This document shows, piece after piece, positions 8,861 to 16,900 of a stretch of 64,000 bases of DNA. The stretch lies in NCBI GenBank assembly GCA_050049775.1, contig JASFVP010000010.1, positions 1 to 64,000 of the forward strand, written 5' to 3'. This stretch comes from JABDQZ01 sp050049775 (GTDB taxonomy: Bacteria; Pseudomonadota; Gammaproteobacteria; Chromatiales; Chromatiaceae). The translations under genes were made by a program, and so were the position numbers. Below the pieces are notes generated by a model, which was given only the letters and a program-made list of their open reading frames with translations, was not told the DNA's origin and searched no databases. How positions within the stretch are numbered: position 1 is the first letter of the stretch; every line of letters starts with the position of its first letter.

Positions 8861-9343
8861 TTAACCGCCACAACCACCGATGGTGACTTTCACGCCTTTA
8901 CGGGCGCTGAACATCTTGCCGCCGGATTTCACGACAGCAACTACGTCACCGGTTTTACCCATTTTGATACGGGTTGATACATAACCCTGAGCGCCGGCAC
9001 CAAGGTTGAACGAAGCAACCAGCGGCGTGGCGTTATTGGACGCAATCAAAGCAATTGACTCAACACCGTTCATGCTGGTGTCGATGGTAATAGGAACAAC
9101 AGCACCATTTTCCGCGATATCCGGGGCTTTGATGGTGATCGCATCTGACGGGCTGGAAGAACTGCTGCCCATCAGGTTGCTGAGTGCATCTTCAACCTTT
9201 TTGGCTTTGAACGCACCTTCCGGCCATGCAGCCATTACAGTACCAGGAGTGAGCAGGCCAGCGCCGACAGCCACACCCAGTGTGCCCGCAGCAACGGAAC
9301 CTTTAAGGAACAAACGACGCTTTACATTAGCATTCATCTTCAT
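8861..9343 (-). CDS. soxY: Sulfur-carrier subunit SoxY
   Basis: About 160 residues. Covalent carrier of sulfur intermediates: the C-terminal G-G-C-G-G swinging arm bears the thiolated cysteine, and the protein ends exactly there. The N-terminus has a Tat-like signal (K-R-R-L-F-L-K-G followed by a hydrophobic stretch and V-M-A-A), matching co-export of SoxYZ. The frame is open to an ATG at 9361 that has no Shine-Dalgarno sequence. GGAG lies 4 nt before the ATG at 9343 and 10 nt before the ATG at 9337, so one of these two is the start. Confidence 0.95.
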   Translation of the reverse strand: MKMNANVKRRLFLKGSVAAGTLGVAVGAGLLTPGTVMAAWPEGAFKAKKVEDALSNLMGSSSSSPSDAITIKAPDIAENGAVVPITIDTSMNGVESIALIASNNATPLVASFNLGAGAQGYVSTRIKMGKTGDVVAVVKSGGKMFSARKGVKVTIGGCGG

Positions 9344-9391
9344 TGATCTCCGATTTCTCATAAATAATTTTGAAATGACTGGTCTTGCCGC

Positions 9392-9781
9392 TTAGAAGTG
9401 CGGGCCAGCATTTTTCTGTTGCATGGCTTGCTTGTAGCCCATTTCGCCCTGGAACCTTGCGGTTTCAAGCAGCGAGACGGCTTTCTCATAATTGCCTTCT
9501 TTTGCGGCAACAGCGGCAATGTCCATGTAGCTGCCTTTTACGGTTTTGCCATCAGCTGTTTTGTACGAAACAAAGGTCGATTTTTTCCAGGCTGTATCAC
9601 GCCATTCACCACCAACGCTGGCCGCTTTTTTCACCGCGGCAGTCGCCGCAGCCAGAGCTTTTTCATAACCGGCTGCAGTTGGTTCCATCATGGCTGGCTT
9701 TTCAGCACTGACCGTGGAACAGGCTGCCATGAAGACGGTCGCTGCAAGCATGGAAACTTTCAGTAATTGAACTTTTTTCAT
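9392..9781 (-). CDS. soxK: SoxXA-binding protein (SoxK-type)
   Basis: A 129-residue exported protein with a lipoprotein-like start (M-K-K-V-Q-L-L, hydrophobic core, lipobox-like M-A-A-C at about residue 21). The mature part is alanine-rich and helical (YEKALAAATAAVKKAA, EGNYEKAVSLLETARFQGE). Its position directly after soxA and its size match SoxK, the small subunit that stabilises SoxXA in Allochromatium-type systems. The assignment rests mainly on context and overall character. It lies 17 bp after soxA with a good ribosome-binding site (GGAG). Confidence 0.75.
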   Translation of the reverse strand: MKKVQLLKVSMLAATVFMAACSTVSAEKPAMMEPTAAGYEKALAAATAAVKKAASVGGEWRDTAWKKSTFVSYKTADGKTVKGSYMDIAAVAAKEGNYEKAVSLLETARFQGEMGYKQAMQQKNAGPHF

Positions 9782-9798
9782 TTCTGTAATCTCCTAAA

Positions 9799-10650
9799 TT
9801 ACTTGCGATAGCCAGGTGCGTTGATTTCCAGGCCGTTAGACATGGAAGCATGGAAGAATTCCAGGTTACGGTATTCGTCACCCTGTGCCTTGAACGGTTT
9901 AGCGCGGACCTGCTTGTTACAGCCGCCATAACGACGATGTAGCGTGCCAAGACCATCGTTCTTCGGATTGGCTGACCATTTCTGTCTGTACACCGGGAAG
10001 TGAGTGACATGACCGGTTGCCGGGCTCAGCAGGTCGGCACGTACAAAGCTGCCGGCGTAGTAAACATGACAGTCTGCGCAGGAGAGGTTCAACTGGCCAC
10101 GCTTGGCATAGAAGAACTGCTTGCCATCTTCATAGGCTGCCTTGGCTTTCGGGTCATTCGGAACCACGACGTTGATTTTCTGGCCGCGCGCCTTGTAACC
10201 CAGATAGGAAGACAGATAGGCAATCGGGCCCTTGCCCCACTTCATCGGCTTTTCGCCATTGTCAGTCAGGCACTTGTTGATGTCGCCTTCGAGGGTGACA
10301 ACCTTGCTGCTGGCGCTGTCCCAGTGAGGGTATTTAACCCTGACTTTGGAAGGGTCACTGCCAAAACAACTGGCGAAGCTTTTGCCGTTGGCGAATTTTT
10401 TGTTCCAGATCTCTTCACCTTGGGAAACAAAGTCTTCATACGGCGGGAACTCTTCGATATTTTCCCACTGGCTCTTCAGGCTTTCGTCAAGCGCATAGGA
10501 ACCGTTGATTAAATCTGACGTGGCAACGCCAGGAAATTTTTTGACGAAATAGTCGCTCAGACTCTTGGCGTCTGCATTATTGTCTGCCATCACGCTGCCG
10601 GTAGCGATCGTCACGCTGGCAGCCAGCAGAGCTGAAATATACTTCCGCAT
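9799..10650 (-). CDS. soxA: Sulfur-oxidation c-type cytochrome SoxA
   Basis: Catalytic subunit of the periplasmic SoxAX cytochrome, which oxidatively couples thiosulfate to the SoxY cysteine. The 283-residue protein has a Sec signal peptide (about 1-22), a single haem site C-A-D-C-H (191-195) and the conserved Y-G-G-C-N-K (C244), the cysteine haem ligand that becomes persulfidated. C95 and C127 occupy the place of the N-terminal lost-haem disulfide. It is therefore a mono-haem SoxA, as in purple sulfur bacteria. GAGG precedes the ATG; soxX lies 33 bp upstream. Confidence 0.95.
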   Translation of the reverse strand: MRKYISALLAASVTIATGSVMADNNADAKSLSDYFVKKFPGVATSDLINGSYALDESLKSQWENIEEFPPYEDFVSQGEEIWNKKFANGKSFASCFGSDPSKVRVKYPHWDSASSKVVTLEGDINKCLTDNGEKPMKWGKGPIAYLSSYLGYKARGQKINVVVPNDPKAKAAYEDGKQFFYAKRGQLNLSCADCHVYYAGSFVRADLLSPATGHVTHFPVYRQKWSANPKNDGLGTLHRRYGGCNKQVRAKPFKAQGDEYRNLEFFHASMSNGLEINAPGYRK

Positions 10651-10683
10651 TGGATTGTCCTCTTTAGATCTATTGACGCGAAT

Positions 10684-11046
10684 TTACAGGGAATAAACGT
10701 ATTCAGTAATCAGGTCGATTTCCTTGTCGGAAAGCGCGCCGTGTTTACCAAATGGAGGCATTGGCGTATGGGGGTTACGCGCAGTTGCGTCATAGATTTG
10801 TGCACGCAGTTTTGCTTTATCAGGAAAGCGGCTTTTCATTGCAATCAGGGGTGGGCCGATGTTACCCGGCAAATCACCGCCTTCAATCACATGACAACCC
10901 AGGCAGTTGCCTTTCTTGCGATCAAAAGCGATCTTTTTTCCCTGTGCAATTGCATCGTCTGCAGCCATTGCCGCTGTCGACAACATGCCGGCAGATAGTA
11001 GCAGTGCACTGATGAGTCCTGTGATCCCTTGGTTGGCTTTACTCAT
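10684..11046 (-). CDS. soxX: Sulfur-oxidation c-type cytochrome SoxX
   Basis: A 120-residue mono-haem cytochrome c, electron-accepting partner of SoxA in the periplasm. It has a Sec signal (about 1-29, ending A-M-A-A), haem motif C-L-G-C-H at 48-52, and a T-P-M-P-P-F-G segment giving M96 as the likely distal ligand. First gene of the soxXAKYZB operon; the upstream region holds its promoter. Confidence 0.95.
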   Translation of the reverse strand: MSKANQGITGLISALLLSAGMLSTAAMAADDAIAQGKKIAFDRKKGNCLGCHVIEGGDLPGNIGPPLIAMKSRFPDKAKLRAQIYDATARNPHTPMPPFGKHGALSDKEIDLITEYVYSL

Positions 11047-11118
11047 GTAGTACTCCAGAACAGTATTTTATTAAGAATGGGAAAGCTGAATTAGTTGTTA
11101 TTAGATACAGCAGGACTA

Positions 11119-11146
11119 ACTATAGTGATTCAGCAAGGGAATACAA
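11119..11146 (-). promoter_or_regulatory. Candidate sigma-70 promoter of the sox operon
   Basis: On the minus strand, -35 TTGTAT (11141-11146) and -10 TATAGT (11119-11124) are separated by 16 bp and lie about 75 bp before soxX. Between the -10 and the gene are TTAG/CTAA half-sites (11091, 11101, 11116), like those in the ordered array before the sulfur-globule gene at 14.1 kb, but irregularly spaced here. The promoter elements are only approximate. Confidence 0.35.
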
Positions 11147-11240
11147 GTAGCAACTGCCATATCCTTTTAACGGGCATATTCTGGCAAATCGGTTACAGCG
11201 GGAATATTGGAAAAAACAGGAAAATCTATTGTGGTTTTCC

Positions 11241-11849
11241 TTAATACAGTTCCAGGGAAAGGACCATTCTCATTAGATCTGACAGGGTTTTTGCGTGCAT
11301 TTTTTCCATCACCTTGGCCCGATGCGCCTCGACGGTCGACTGGCTGACACACAACTCATCGGCAATCACCTTGTTGCGTTTGCCCTGGGTGATCAGATTC
11401 ATGACTTCCCGTTCACGTGGTGTCAGTGTTTCCACCAGCGCGCGAATTTCGGCAATGCGCGTCGCCTGCCCGCGCTGCGCAGCATCCTGTTCGATGGCCC
11501 GGTGCACACTGTCCAATAAACGTTGATCATTGAAGGGTTTTTCAATGAAGTCCATGGCGCCAGCCTGCATGGCATCCACCGCCATCGGCACATCACCGTG
11601 TCCGGTAATGATGATGATCGGCGGATGAATGTTTTCGGCCGCCAGGCGCGCCTGAAATTCCAGACCGCTCATGCCCGGCATGCGTACATCCAGCACAATG
11701 CAACCTGGCTGGGTTGGATCAAACTGATCGAGAAAGTCCTGCCCCGAACTGAATGTCTTGACCTGCAGACCGACCGACTCCATCAGCAACGCCAGTGCAT
11801 CACGCACTTGCTGTTCATCATCAATCACAAATACGGTTGCATCAGACAT
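11241..11849 (-). CDS. FixJ/TtrR-type response regulator
   Basis: A 202-residue regulator. The receiver domain has acidic residues D10-D11, phospho-acceptor D54 in V-L-D-V-R-M-P-G-M, and an E-K-P-F signature. The C-terminal LuxR-type helix-turn-helix (about 135-195) contains L-T-P-R-E-R-E-V-M and S-Q-S-T-V-E-A-H-R-A-K-V-M-E-K-M. The start overlaps the kinase gene by 8 bp, so the two are coupled. Its position between the sox operon and the sulfur-globule gene makes those its likely targets, by inference. Confidence 0.9.
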   Translation of the reverse strand: MSDATVFVIDDEQQVRDALALLMESVGLQVKTFSSGQDFLDQFDPTQPGCIVLDVRMPGMSGLEFQARLAAENIHPPIIIITGHGDVPMAVDAMQAGAMDFIEKPFNDQRLLDSVHRAIEQDAAQRGQATRIAEIRALVETLTPREREVMNLITQGKRNKVIADELCVSQSTVEAHRAKVMEKMHAKTLSDLMRMVLSLELY

Positions 11850-14037
11850 GTTCCGCCACCTGCTGTTTTACCGGTAAAGAAAAACGAAAAACCGTACCCG
11901 CATCGGATGTGCGATGCACGTACAGCACACCTTTGTGCGCCGCGATAATGCCTTGACTCAACGACAACCCCAGACCCATGCCATGCTGTTTGGTGGTCAT
12001 GAACGGCGTAAACAGCTTTTCCATGATCTCATCACTGATGCCCGGGCCGGTGTCGGCGATACTGGTGACGACCGCATTGTTGCCGGCAGCCATGGTGCTG
12101 ATGGTCAGCACTCGTTCCTTGTTGTGGTTGGCTGACATCGCCTCAATCGCATTGCGCATCAGATTCAGCAAGACCTGATCGATATGAATGTGCTGCGCCA
12201 TGACATCCGGCAGGTCGCGTCGCAGATCCAGCCTGACGCTGACACCGGCTTTTTCGATCTCAGGCATGATCAGCAGCAACACTTCATCGACCAGCCGGTT
12301 GAGATTCAGCCGCGACTGCTCCGGTTGTTCCTTGCGCACAAAACGCCGCAAGTGCCGGATGATCTCGCCGGCATGACGCGCCTGGGCGCCAATCTTTTCC
12401 AGCACCTCGATGACGCGTTCGTTGCTGTGGCCGGCTTCCAGTAAACGGATGCAGGCGTCGGCGTTGGTGCCAATCGCGGTCAAAGGCTGGTTCAACTCAT
12501 GCGCCAGGCCGGACGCCATCTCACCCATGGTGCTGAGCCTGGCGACGTGCGCCAGCTCCAGCTGGTACTGGCGCGCGGCTTCCTGGCTTTTCTTTTTCAG
12601 GCTGATGTCACGGAACACCACCACACTGCCTACCGTCTTGCCATCATCATCGCGAATCGGGTTACTGCTGTATTCCACCGGGAAGCTGCTGCCGTCTTTT
12701 TTCCAGAACAGGTCTTCCTCGATGTATCTGGGCTTGCTGTCGACAAAGGTGTGAAATACAGGACATTCCTCGGCTGGATGCGGACTGCCATCGGAACGTG
12801 TGTGATGCAGTAATTCATGCTGGTTGAGGCCGATTAATTCGTCGCTGCGCCAACCGGTGATCTGCTCCATGGCGCGGTTGACGAAGGTGGAGTTACCTTG
12901 CAGATCGACACCGTAAATACCATCGGCAACCGAATTGAGAATCTGGGTATGTTGCTGCTCCAGCAGGCGCTTGGATTTTTCCAGCTCGCGGTGCAGGCGA
13001 TAAATCGACAAGGTCATGCCGATCAGCACCAGAATGAATATCAGTGTCGAGATCACCCAGCCGGAATAACGCATGAACACATCAGTCAGGGTGAACTCGC
13101 GCTGCCAGTCGTACGGTGGCAGTTCCAGCTCCTTGAGCAGATCGTGCACCGGCTGGTACTCCAGCGGCACGGTCCAGCCGGCATAATCGCCCCACTGTGC
13201 CGCCGGCTCCAGCTCGGACATTTTCAGCAAGGCAATCACCACCTGCTGTGCCAGTTCATTGGGTGTGTGCTGCAATTTACTGAACGGCCATTCCGGATAA
13301 ATACTGGTGCTGTGCACCAGCGGAAACCCCGGCTTGTGTTGCTCATTGATGATGTGAATGTCATTGAGGTCGATCTCACCGGATGCCGCCATGCTGGCGA
13401 GAATGCCGGTGCGCACCGTGCCCACGTCCACGCGTCCCGAGGCGACCTGCCTCACCACCTCGTCGTGGGTACCTGCAAATGCGAACGAGGCCAGGTCCTT
13501 GTCGATATCCAGCCCCTGGTGCTTGAGTTCGCGCCAGGCCATCTGGAAACCACCCAGTGATATCCGGTCGACTGCCATGAAACTGCGCCCGCGCATGTCA
13601 TCAATGGTTTTGACACCGCTGTCCTTACGTGTGAACAGCACGCCGGCAAAGGTGTTCAACGGCGCTTCATTGACCAGATTGTTCATGGTGGCAATGCGTG
13701 AAATGCGATAGCGCACTTCCATGCTGACATAGATGCCGGGATTGACCAGCAGGAAGTCGATCGACTGCTCGGCGATGGCATCGTCGATCTCGTCAAAATC
13801 CAGCGGGATAATCACAAAACGCTTTTCCGGAATCTGCAGACCCAGATAATCAGCCGTCGGTGACCAGTGGCGTAAAGCCGTCTCGTCACCACGATGACTC
13901 AGAACGCCGATTTTTACCTGCTGCGGTTCGGCCAGCACCTGGCCTGATGAAAGGCCGAGCACAAACAGTAACAGACCGACCACTCGCCTGCCCCAGCGGG
14001 ACACCGCAGAATTTCGGTAAAAACGTGTGTGTAGCAT
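11842..14037 (-). CDS. TtrS-like hybrid of periplasmic binding domain and histidine kinase
   Basis: A 731-residue membrane sensor. Signal/TM at about 16-36; periplasmic PhnD/TtrS-type solute-binding domain (about 38-300) starting K-I-G-V-L-S-H-R-G; TM at about 325-347; a PAS domain (about 370-490, with the D-G-I-Y-G-V-D and F-V-N-R-A-M-E-Q-I-T-G-W signatures); HisKA with phospho-acceptor His near residue 514 in A-H-E-L-N-Q-P-L; HATPase_c with D-T-G-P-G-I and G-M-G-L-G-L-S. TtrS senses tetrathionate in enterobacteria. Here the location beside sox genes suggests a thiosulfate or tetrathionate signal, which is inference. Confidence 0.88.
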   Translation of the reverse strand: MLHTRFYRNSAVSRWGRRVVGLLLFVLGLSSGQVLAEPQQVKIGVLSHRGDETALRHWSPTADYLGLQIPEKRFVIIPLDFDEIDDAIAEQSIDFLLVNPGIYVSMEVRYRISRIATMNNLVNEAPLNTFAGVLFTRKDSGVKTIDDMRGRSFMAVDRISLGGFQMAWRELKHQGLDIDKDLASFAFAGTHDEVVRQVASGRVDVGTVRTGILASMAASGEIDLNDIHIINEQHKPGFPLVHSTSIYPEWPFSKLQHTPNELAQQVVIALLKMSELEPAAQWGDYAGWTVPLEYQPVHDLLKELELPPYDWQREFTLTDVFMRYSGWVISTLIFILVLIGMTLSIYRLHRELEKSKRLLEQQHTQILNSVADGIYGVDLQGNSTFVNRAMEQITGWRSDELIGLNQHELLHHTRSDGSPHPAEECPVFHTFVDSKPRYIEEDLFWKKDGSSFPVEYSSNPIRDDDGKTVGSVVVFRDISLKKKSQEAARQYQLELAHVARLSTMGEMASGLAHELNQPLTAIGTNADACIRLLEAGHSNERVIEVLEKIGAQARHAGEIIRHLRRFVRKEQPEQSRLNLNRLVDEVLLLIMPEIEKAGVSVRLDLRRDLPDVMAQHIHIDQVLLNLMRNAIEAMSANHNKERVLTISTMAAGNNAVVTSIADTGPGISDEIMEKLFTPFMTTKQHGMGLGLSLSQGIIAAHKGVLYVHRTSDAGTVFRFSLPVKQQVAEHV

Positions 14038-14113
14038 CTTATTAATAAAGCTTATTTAAGGGCATTGCGCCAGCGAGACGAATGACTTGTTAAGAGATTT
14101 CATCCCCTGAATA

Positions 14114-14157
14114 TTAGAAAAATCTAAATTAGTTCTTGCTAATTTAGTAAATTCTAA
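14114..14157 (+). promoter_or_regulatory. Triple palindrome array, TTAG-N6-CTAA x3, before the sulfur-globule gene
   Basis: Three 14-bp palindromes of the form TTAG-N6-CTAA start at 14114, 14129 and 14144, exactly 15 bp apart with one base between units. The six central bases differ in each unit (AAAAAT, TTCTTG, TAAATT), so the half-sites rather than the whole sequence are conserved. The array overlaps the -35 region and ends next to the -10 of the downstream gene. It looks like a multi-dimer operator. Confidence 0.8.
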
Positions 14158-14163
14158 TATACT
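14136..14163 (+). promoter_or_regulatory. Candidate sigma-70 promoter of the sulfur-globule gene
   Basis: -35 TTGCTA (14136-14141) and -10 TATACT (14158-14163) with a 16-bp spacer, embedded in the palindrome array. Transcription would begin near 14170, leaving a leader of about 60 nt before the ATG at 14229. Confidence 0.5.
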
Positions 14164-14228
14164 AGCCGCCAACGTTAACGAATTGAACGTTACAAACTTT
14201 TTCCTTATTCGACTTTTGGAGACATCAC

Positions 14229-14597
14229 ATGAAAAAAATTATCGCTCTGGTTGCTATCCTGGCTTCTGCTCAAGCTTCTGCCTGGTGGGGCAACGGTTAC
14301 AACAACGCTTACAACAACGGCGCTTTCGACGGCAACGGTTATGGTAACGGTGCTGGTAACGGTGCTGGCGACGCCGCTGGCGATTTCGACGGCACTTTCA
14401 GCATGAGCTTCTCCGGTAAAGGCAAAGCCCGCGGCAACACCAACACCCGTTGGGACGGCGCTGCCAACAACGCCTACTACGGTAACGGCTATAACGGCTT
14501 CAACGGTCACAACGGCTATGCCCCTTACGGTTACGGCTACCCGGTTGCTCCGGTTGCACCAGTCGCTGTTGCTCCGAAAGCTGAAGAAGCTAAATAA
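14229..14597 (+). CDS. Sulfur-globule-type protein (Gly/Asn/Tyr-rich, secreted)
   Basis: A 122-residue protein with a Sec signal peptide (M-K-K-I-I-A-L-V-A-I-L-A, cleavage after A-S-A, mature start W-W-G-N-G). The mature part is low complexity: repeated N-G-Y, N-N-A-Y, G-N-G and G-A-G units, then Y-G-Y-G-Y-P and an alanine/proline/valine tail. This composition and size match the structural proteins coating periplasmic sulfur globules (Sgp/CV families) of purple sulfur bacteria, and the sox operon lacks soxCD. TTGGAG precedes the ATG. A strong terminator follows, so it is monocistronic and probably highly expressed. Confidence 0.82.
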   Translation: MKKIIALVAILASAQASAWWGNGYNNAYNNGAFDGNGYGNGAGNGAGDAAGDFDGTFSMSFSGKGKARGNTNTRWDGAANNAYYGNGYNGFNGHNGYAPYGYGYPVAPVAPVAVAPKAEEAK

Positions 14598-14620
14598 GAC
14601 CTGTCTCGCGATAGCTCTTG

Positions 14621-14653
14621 AAAAACCGGCCTGCCTTGCAGGCCGGTTTTTTT
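14621..14653 (+). terminator. Strong intrinsic terminator after the sulfur-globule gene
   Basis: Stem A5-CCGGCCTGC, short loop, GCAGGCCGG followed by seven T residues. The A-run on the other side makes it bidirectional, so it also ends the convergent kinase transcript. Confidence 0.92.
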
Positions 14654-14664
14654 ATGCCTGTGAT

Positions 14665-16017
14665 TTAACAAACAGAGCGTAAAAACGCTTCCCTTTCCTT
14701 CTCATCAGCAATCTGATCAGCCAATTGCTGACACAGCTGATGCATGTCCGTGTACTGACTGGCGTATTTATTCACCACCCGCCTAGCCAACGGGCCGACG
14801 AAAAATGCAAATTTACGTGACAGCTCCTCGAGTTGCTCCGCTGTCATGGTATCGGCAAGCGTCGAGTGTGCGGCCGTTGTTGTTGCTGTGTCGTGTGTGC
14901 TGTCCGCGCGGATGCAGCGCTTTGCCTTACTGAGAAATTGCTGTTTTTCCTGTGGATCGGCAATATGTTCGGCCAGCGAGCTGACCAGTGCTTCCGGCGT
15001 GGTGTTGGCCGTCGAGGAACGCCTCACCAGTACACTGGCCAGCGGGCCGACATAGGAAGCCAGGCCATGTTCCAGTTCCTTGAGCACATCCTGCGACCAT
15101 TCGAAATGTGTCGGCGTCTCCGGCTTGATCAACGGCCGCTGGCTGACCACGGTTTCGGATAACTGCTCGATAGCACTCTGCCCGCCATTGTCCGGGTCTG
15201 CAATCAGCCGATTGATCGCACTGGCAAAGTCATTGGCGGAAGCAAACCGCTTGCCGGCGTCACTGGCCAGCGCCTGACGCAGCAATTGTTGCAGTTCGAT
15301 CGGAATAATTTCGCCTTCATGCTCGGCGAAAACCTTGTCGATGAATTGTTCGATCGACTGTGAATAGAGTTCCTGCGGATGCGGTTTACGCCGGGTCAGC
15401 AGCTCGAACAACACCATGCCGGTGCTGTAAATATCCGCCCGGGAATCGACCTGCTCGCCTCGTAGTCCTTCCGGACACATGTAACTCGGTGTGCCGACCA
15501 TGTTGCCGGCCAGCGTCAGTTCGGATTGATCCAGCCGCGCCACACCGAAATCGGCGACCTTGACACTGCCGTCATCCAGCAAAATGATGTTGGCTGGCTT
15601 GATGTCACGATGGACCACGCCCTGGGCATGCGCTGAGGCCAGCGCCTTGAGCACCTCGGTCACAATCAGCGCCGCCTCGTTGCGGGAAAACTGATTGCCG
15701 CTGTCGAGAAAATATTTGAGTTCCTCGCCCTGGATATATTCCATGACGATAAAGTCACGCCCGCTGTCCTGGCCCAGGTCAAACACCGCCACGATGTTCG
15801 GGTGAAAACACTTTGCCGCGGCCTGCGCCTCACGGCGAAAACGCTGACGAAAAGAATCGCCTTCGGTGGTGTCGATCAGATGCGGATGCAGGATCTTGAT
15901 CGCCACGGTGCGTTCAATGTCCGGGTCAAAACCCTGATACACCACGCCCATGGCGCCCTGCCCGAGAATGGAACGCACCTCGTACTTACCGAGTTTTTTT
16001 GGCAGCTGCGTCGGCAT
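14665..16017 (-). CDS. PknB-type Ser/Thr protein kinase with two C-terminal repeats
   Basis: A 450-residue kinase. Catalytic domain about 12-275: glycine loop G-Q-G-A-M-G-V-V-Y, catalytic Lys41 in V-A-I-K-I-L, H-R-D-I-K-P-A-N-I, and D-F-G-V-A-R. The C-terminus has no transmembrane helix but carries two copies of a roughly 55-residue module (about 312-370 and 394-450). Each contains V-G-P-L-A, then L-A-x-x-I-A-D and a K/R-C or V-C ending. The kinase starts one base after the stop of the upstream haem receptor gene (TGA-G-ATG), so the pair is translationally coupled and probably forms one signalling pathway. Confidence 0.9.
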   Translation of the reverse strand: MPTQLPKKLGKYEVRSILGQGAMGVVYQGFDPDIERTVAIKILHPHLIDTTEGDSFRQRFRREAQAAAKCFHPNIVAVFDLGQDSGRDFIVMEYIQGEELKYFLDSGNQFSRNEAALIVTEVLKALASAHAQGVVHRDIKPANIILLDDGSVKVADFGVARLDQSELTLAGNMVGTPSYMCPEGLRGEQVDSRADIYSTGMVLFELLTRRKPHPQELYSQSIEQFIDKVFAEHEGEIIPIELQQLLRQALASDAGKRFASANDFASAINRLIADPDNGGQSAIEQLSETVVSQRPLIKPETPTHFEWSQDVLKELEHGLASYVGPLASVLVRRSSTANTTPEALVSSLAEHIADPQEKQQFLSKAKRCIRADSTHDTATTTAAHSTLADTMTAEQLEELSRKFAFFVGPLARRVVNKYASQYTDMHQLCQQLADQIADEKEREAFLRSVC

Positions 16018-16018
16018 C

Positions 16019-16891
16019 TCAGTCGTTCAACATACCTAGCGCGCTGGCCAGGCTGCGTTGCATGCGATTGAACGAGCGCGCCAGCGAGGAGATTTCATCC
16101 TTGCCACAGGTATCGAGCTCGGGCAGATCCAGTGTGCCCATGCTGACTTCGTCGGCATGTTTGGCGATTCGCGCGACCGGGCTAATGACAAAATAGTGCA
16201 GCAGCAGGTTCATGATCACACCGATCAACACAAACACCGCGATCAGGGTCAGCATAAAGATATAAAATTCATTTTCCGCGCGCTTTAACGGCAGCGATTG
16301 CGGCACCGATACGATCTGCGCACCAATGATCTCGTTATGTTTCCAGCCAAAACCGTTGGACGAACCGTAACGTTCAATCAGTTCAGGCGGTGCATTGGCC
16401 GGCGTATCATGACAGGCCAGGCAGGCGGCATTGCTGATCTTGATCGGCCGACTCAGATAAAGCGACAAACCGGTCGCTGTATCCCGATCACCGATGAGCT
16501 CCACTTCGTTTTCGTGACCACGAAACCATTCAATGATGTCGACTTCCCAGTCGGTGGCGCGGTTGGACGGATTGGTCGGGTTCAGGGCCGCTTCCTTGTA
16601 ACTGTAATCCGGATGTTTTGTCTGCAGGTTCTTGACGTACTGTGCCGCGGCATACGCCGGCACCGTCTGCGACAGAAAACCATCTTCGGTTTTCTTCTCC
16701 AGCAGTGGCCGGATTTCGTTAATGGTGTAATTACGCACCGCCAGCGCGCTCTCCATCATGACCGCTGCTTTTTCGATCACTTCTTCGCGTGCATGACGGT
16801 TGAACAGTTCAAAAGCGACAAAGCCGGCTATTGTCAGACCGCAGATACCGGTTAGAATCAAAATCAGATTAAATTTCAGTCGTAAGCTCAT
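16019..16891 (-). CDS. Membrane receptor with a DUF3365 (Tll0287-like) c-haem domain and HAMP
   Basis: A 290-residue receptor. TM1 about 7-30; periplasmic DUF3365-type domain (about 40-200) with R-P-L-L, a D-x-E-x-D-I-I-E-W-F segment and a c-type haem motif C-L-A-C-H (157-161); TM2 about 212-236; a cytoplasmic HAMP (about 237-290) ending shortly after the second HAMP helix. It has no output domain of its own. The Ser/Thr kinase starts one base after its stop codon and probably supplies the output. A redox or gaseous-ligand signal is inferred from the haem. Confidence 0.85.
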   Translation of the reverse strand: MSLRLKFNLILILTGICGLTIAGFVAFELFNRHAREEVIEKAAVMMESALAVRNYTINEIRPLLEKKTEDGFLSQTVPAYAAAQYVKNLQTKHPDYSYKEAALNPTNPSNRATDWEVDIIEWFRGHENEVELIGDRDTATGLSLYLSRPIKISNAACLACHDTPANAPPELIERYGSSNGFGWKHNEIIGAQIVSVPQSLPLKRAENEFYIFMLTLIAVFVLIGVIMNLLLHYFVISPVARIAKHADEVSMGTLDLPELDTCGKDEISSLARSFNRMQRSLASALGMLND

Positions 16892-16900
16892 TTTTATTGT

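Noticed and set aside
11091..11119. Sulfur-globule-type TTAG/CTAA operator before soxX
   Set aside because: Half-sites are present but the 10-bp and 15-bp spacing of the clear array is not kept, so it is mentioned only as weak support.
11218..11241. AGGAAAA...TTTTCCT inverted repeat at the end of the response-regulator gene as a terminator
   Set aside because: A/T-rich weak stem, large loop and no T-run.
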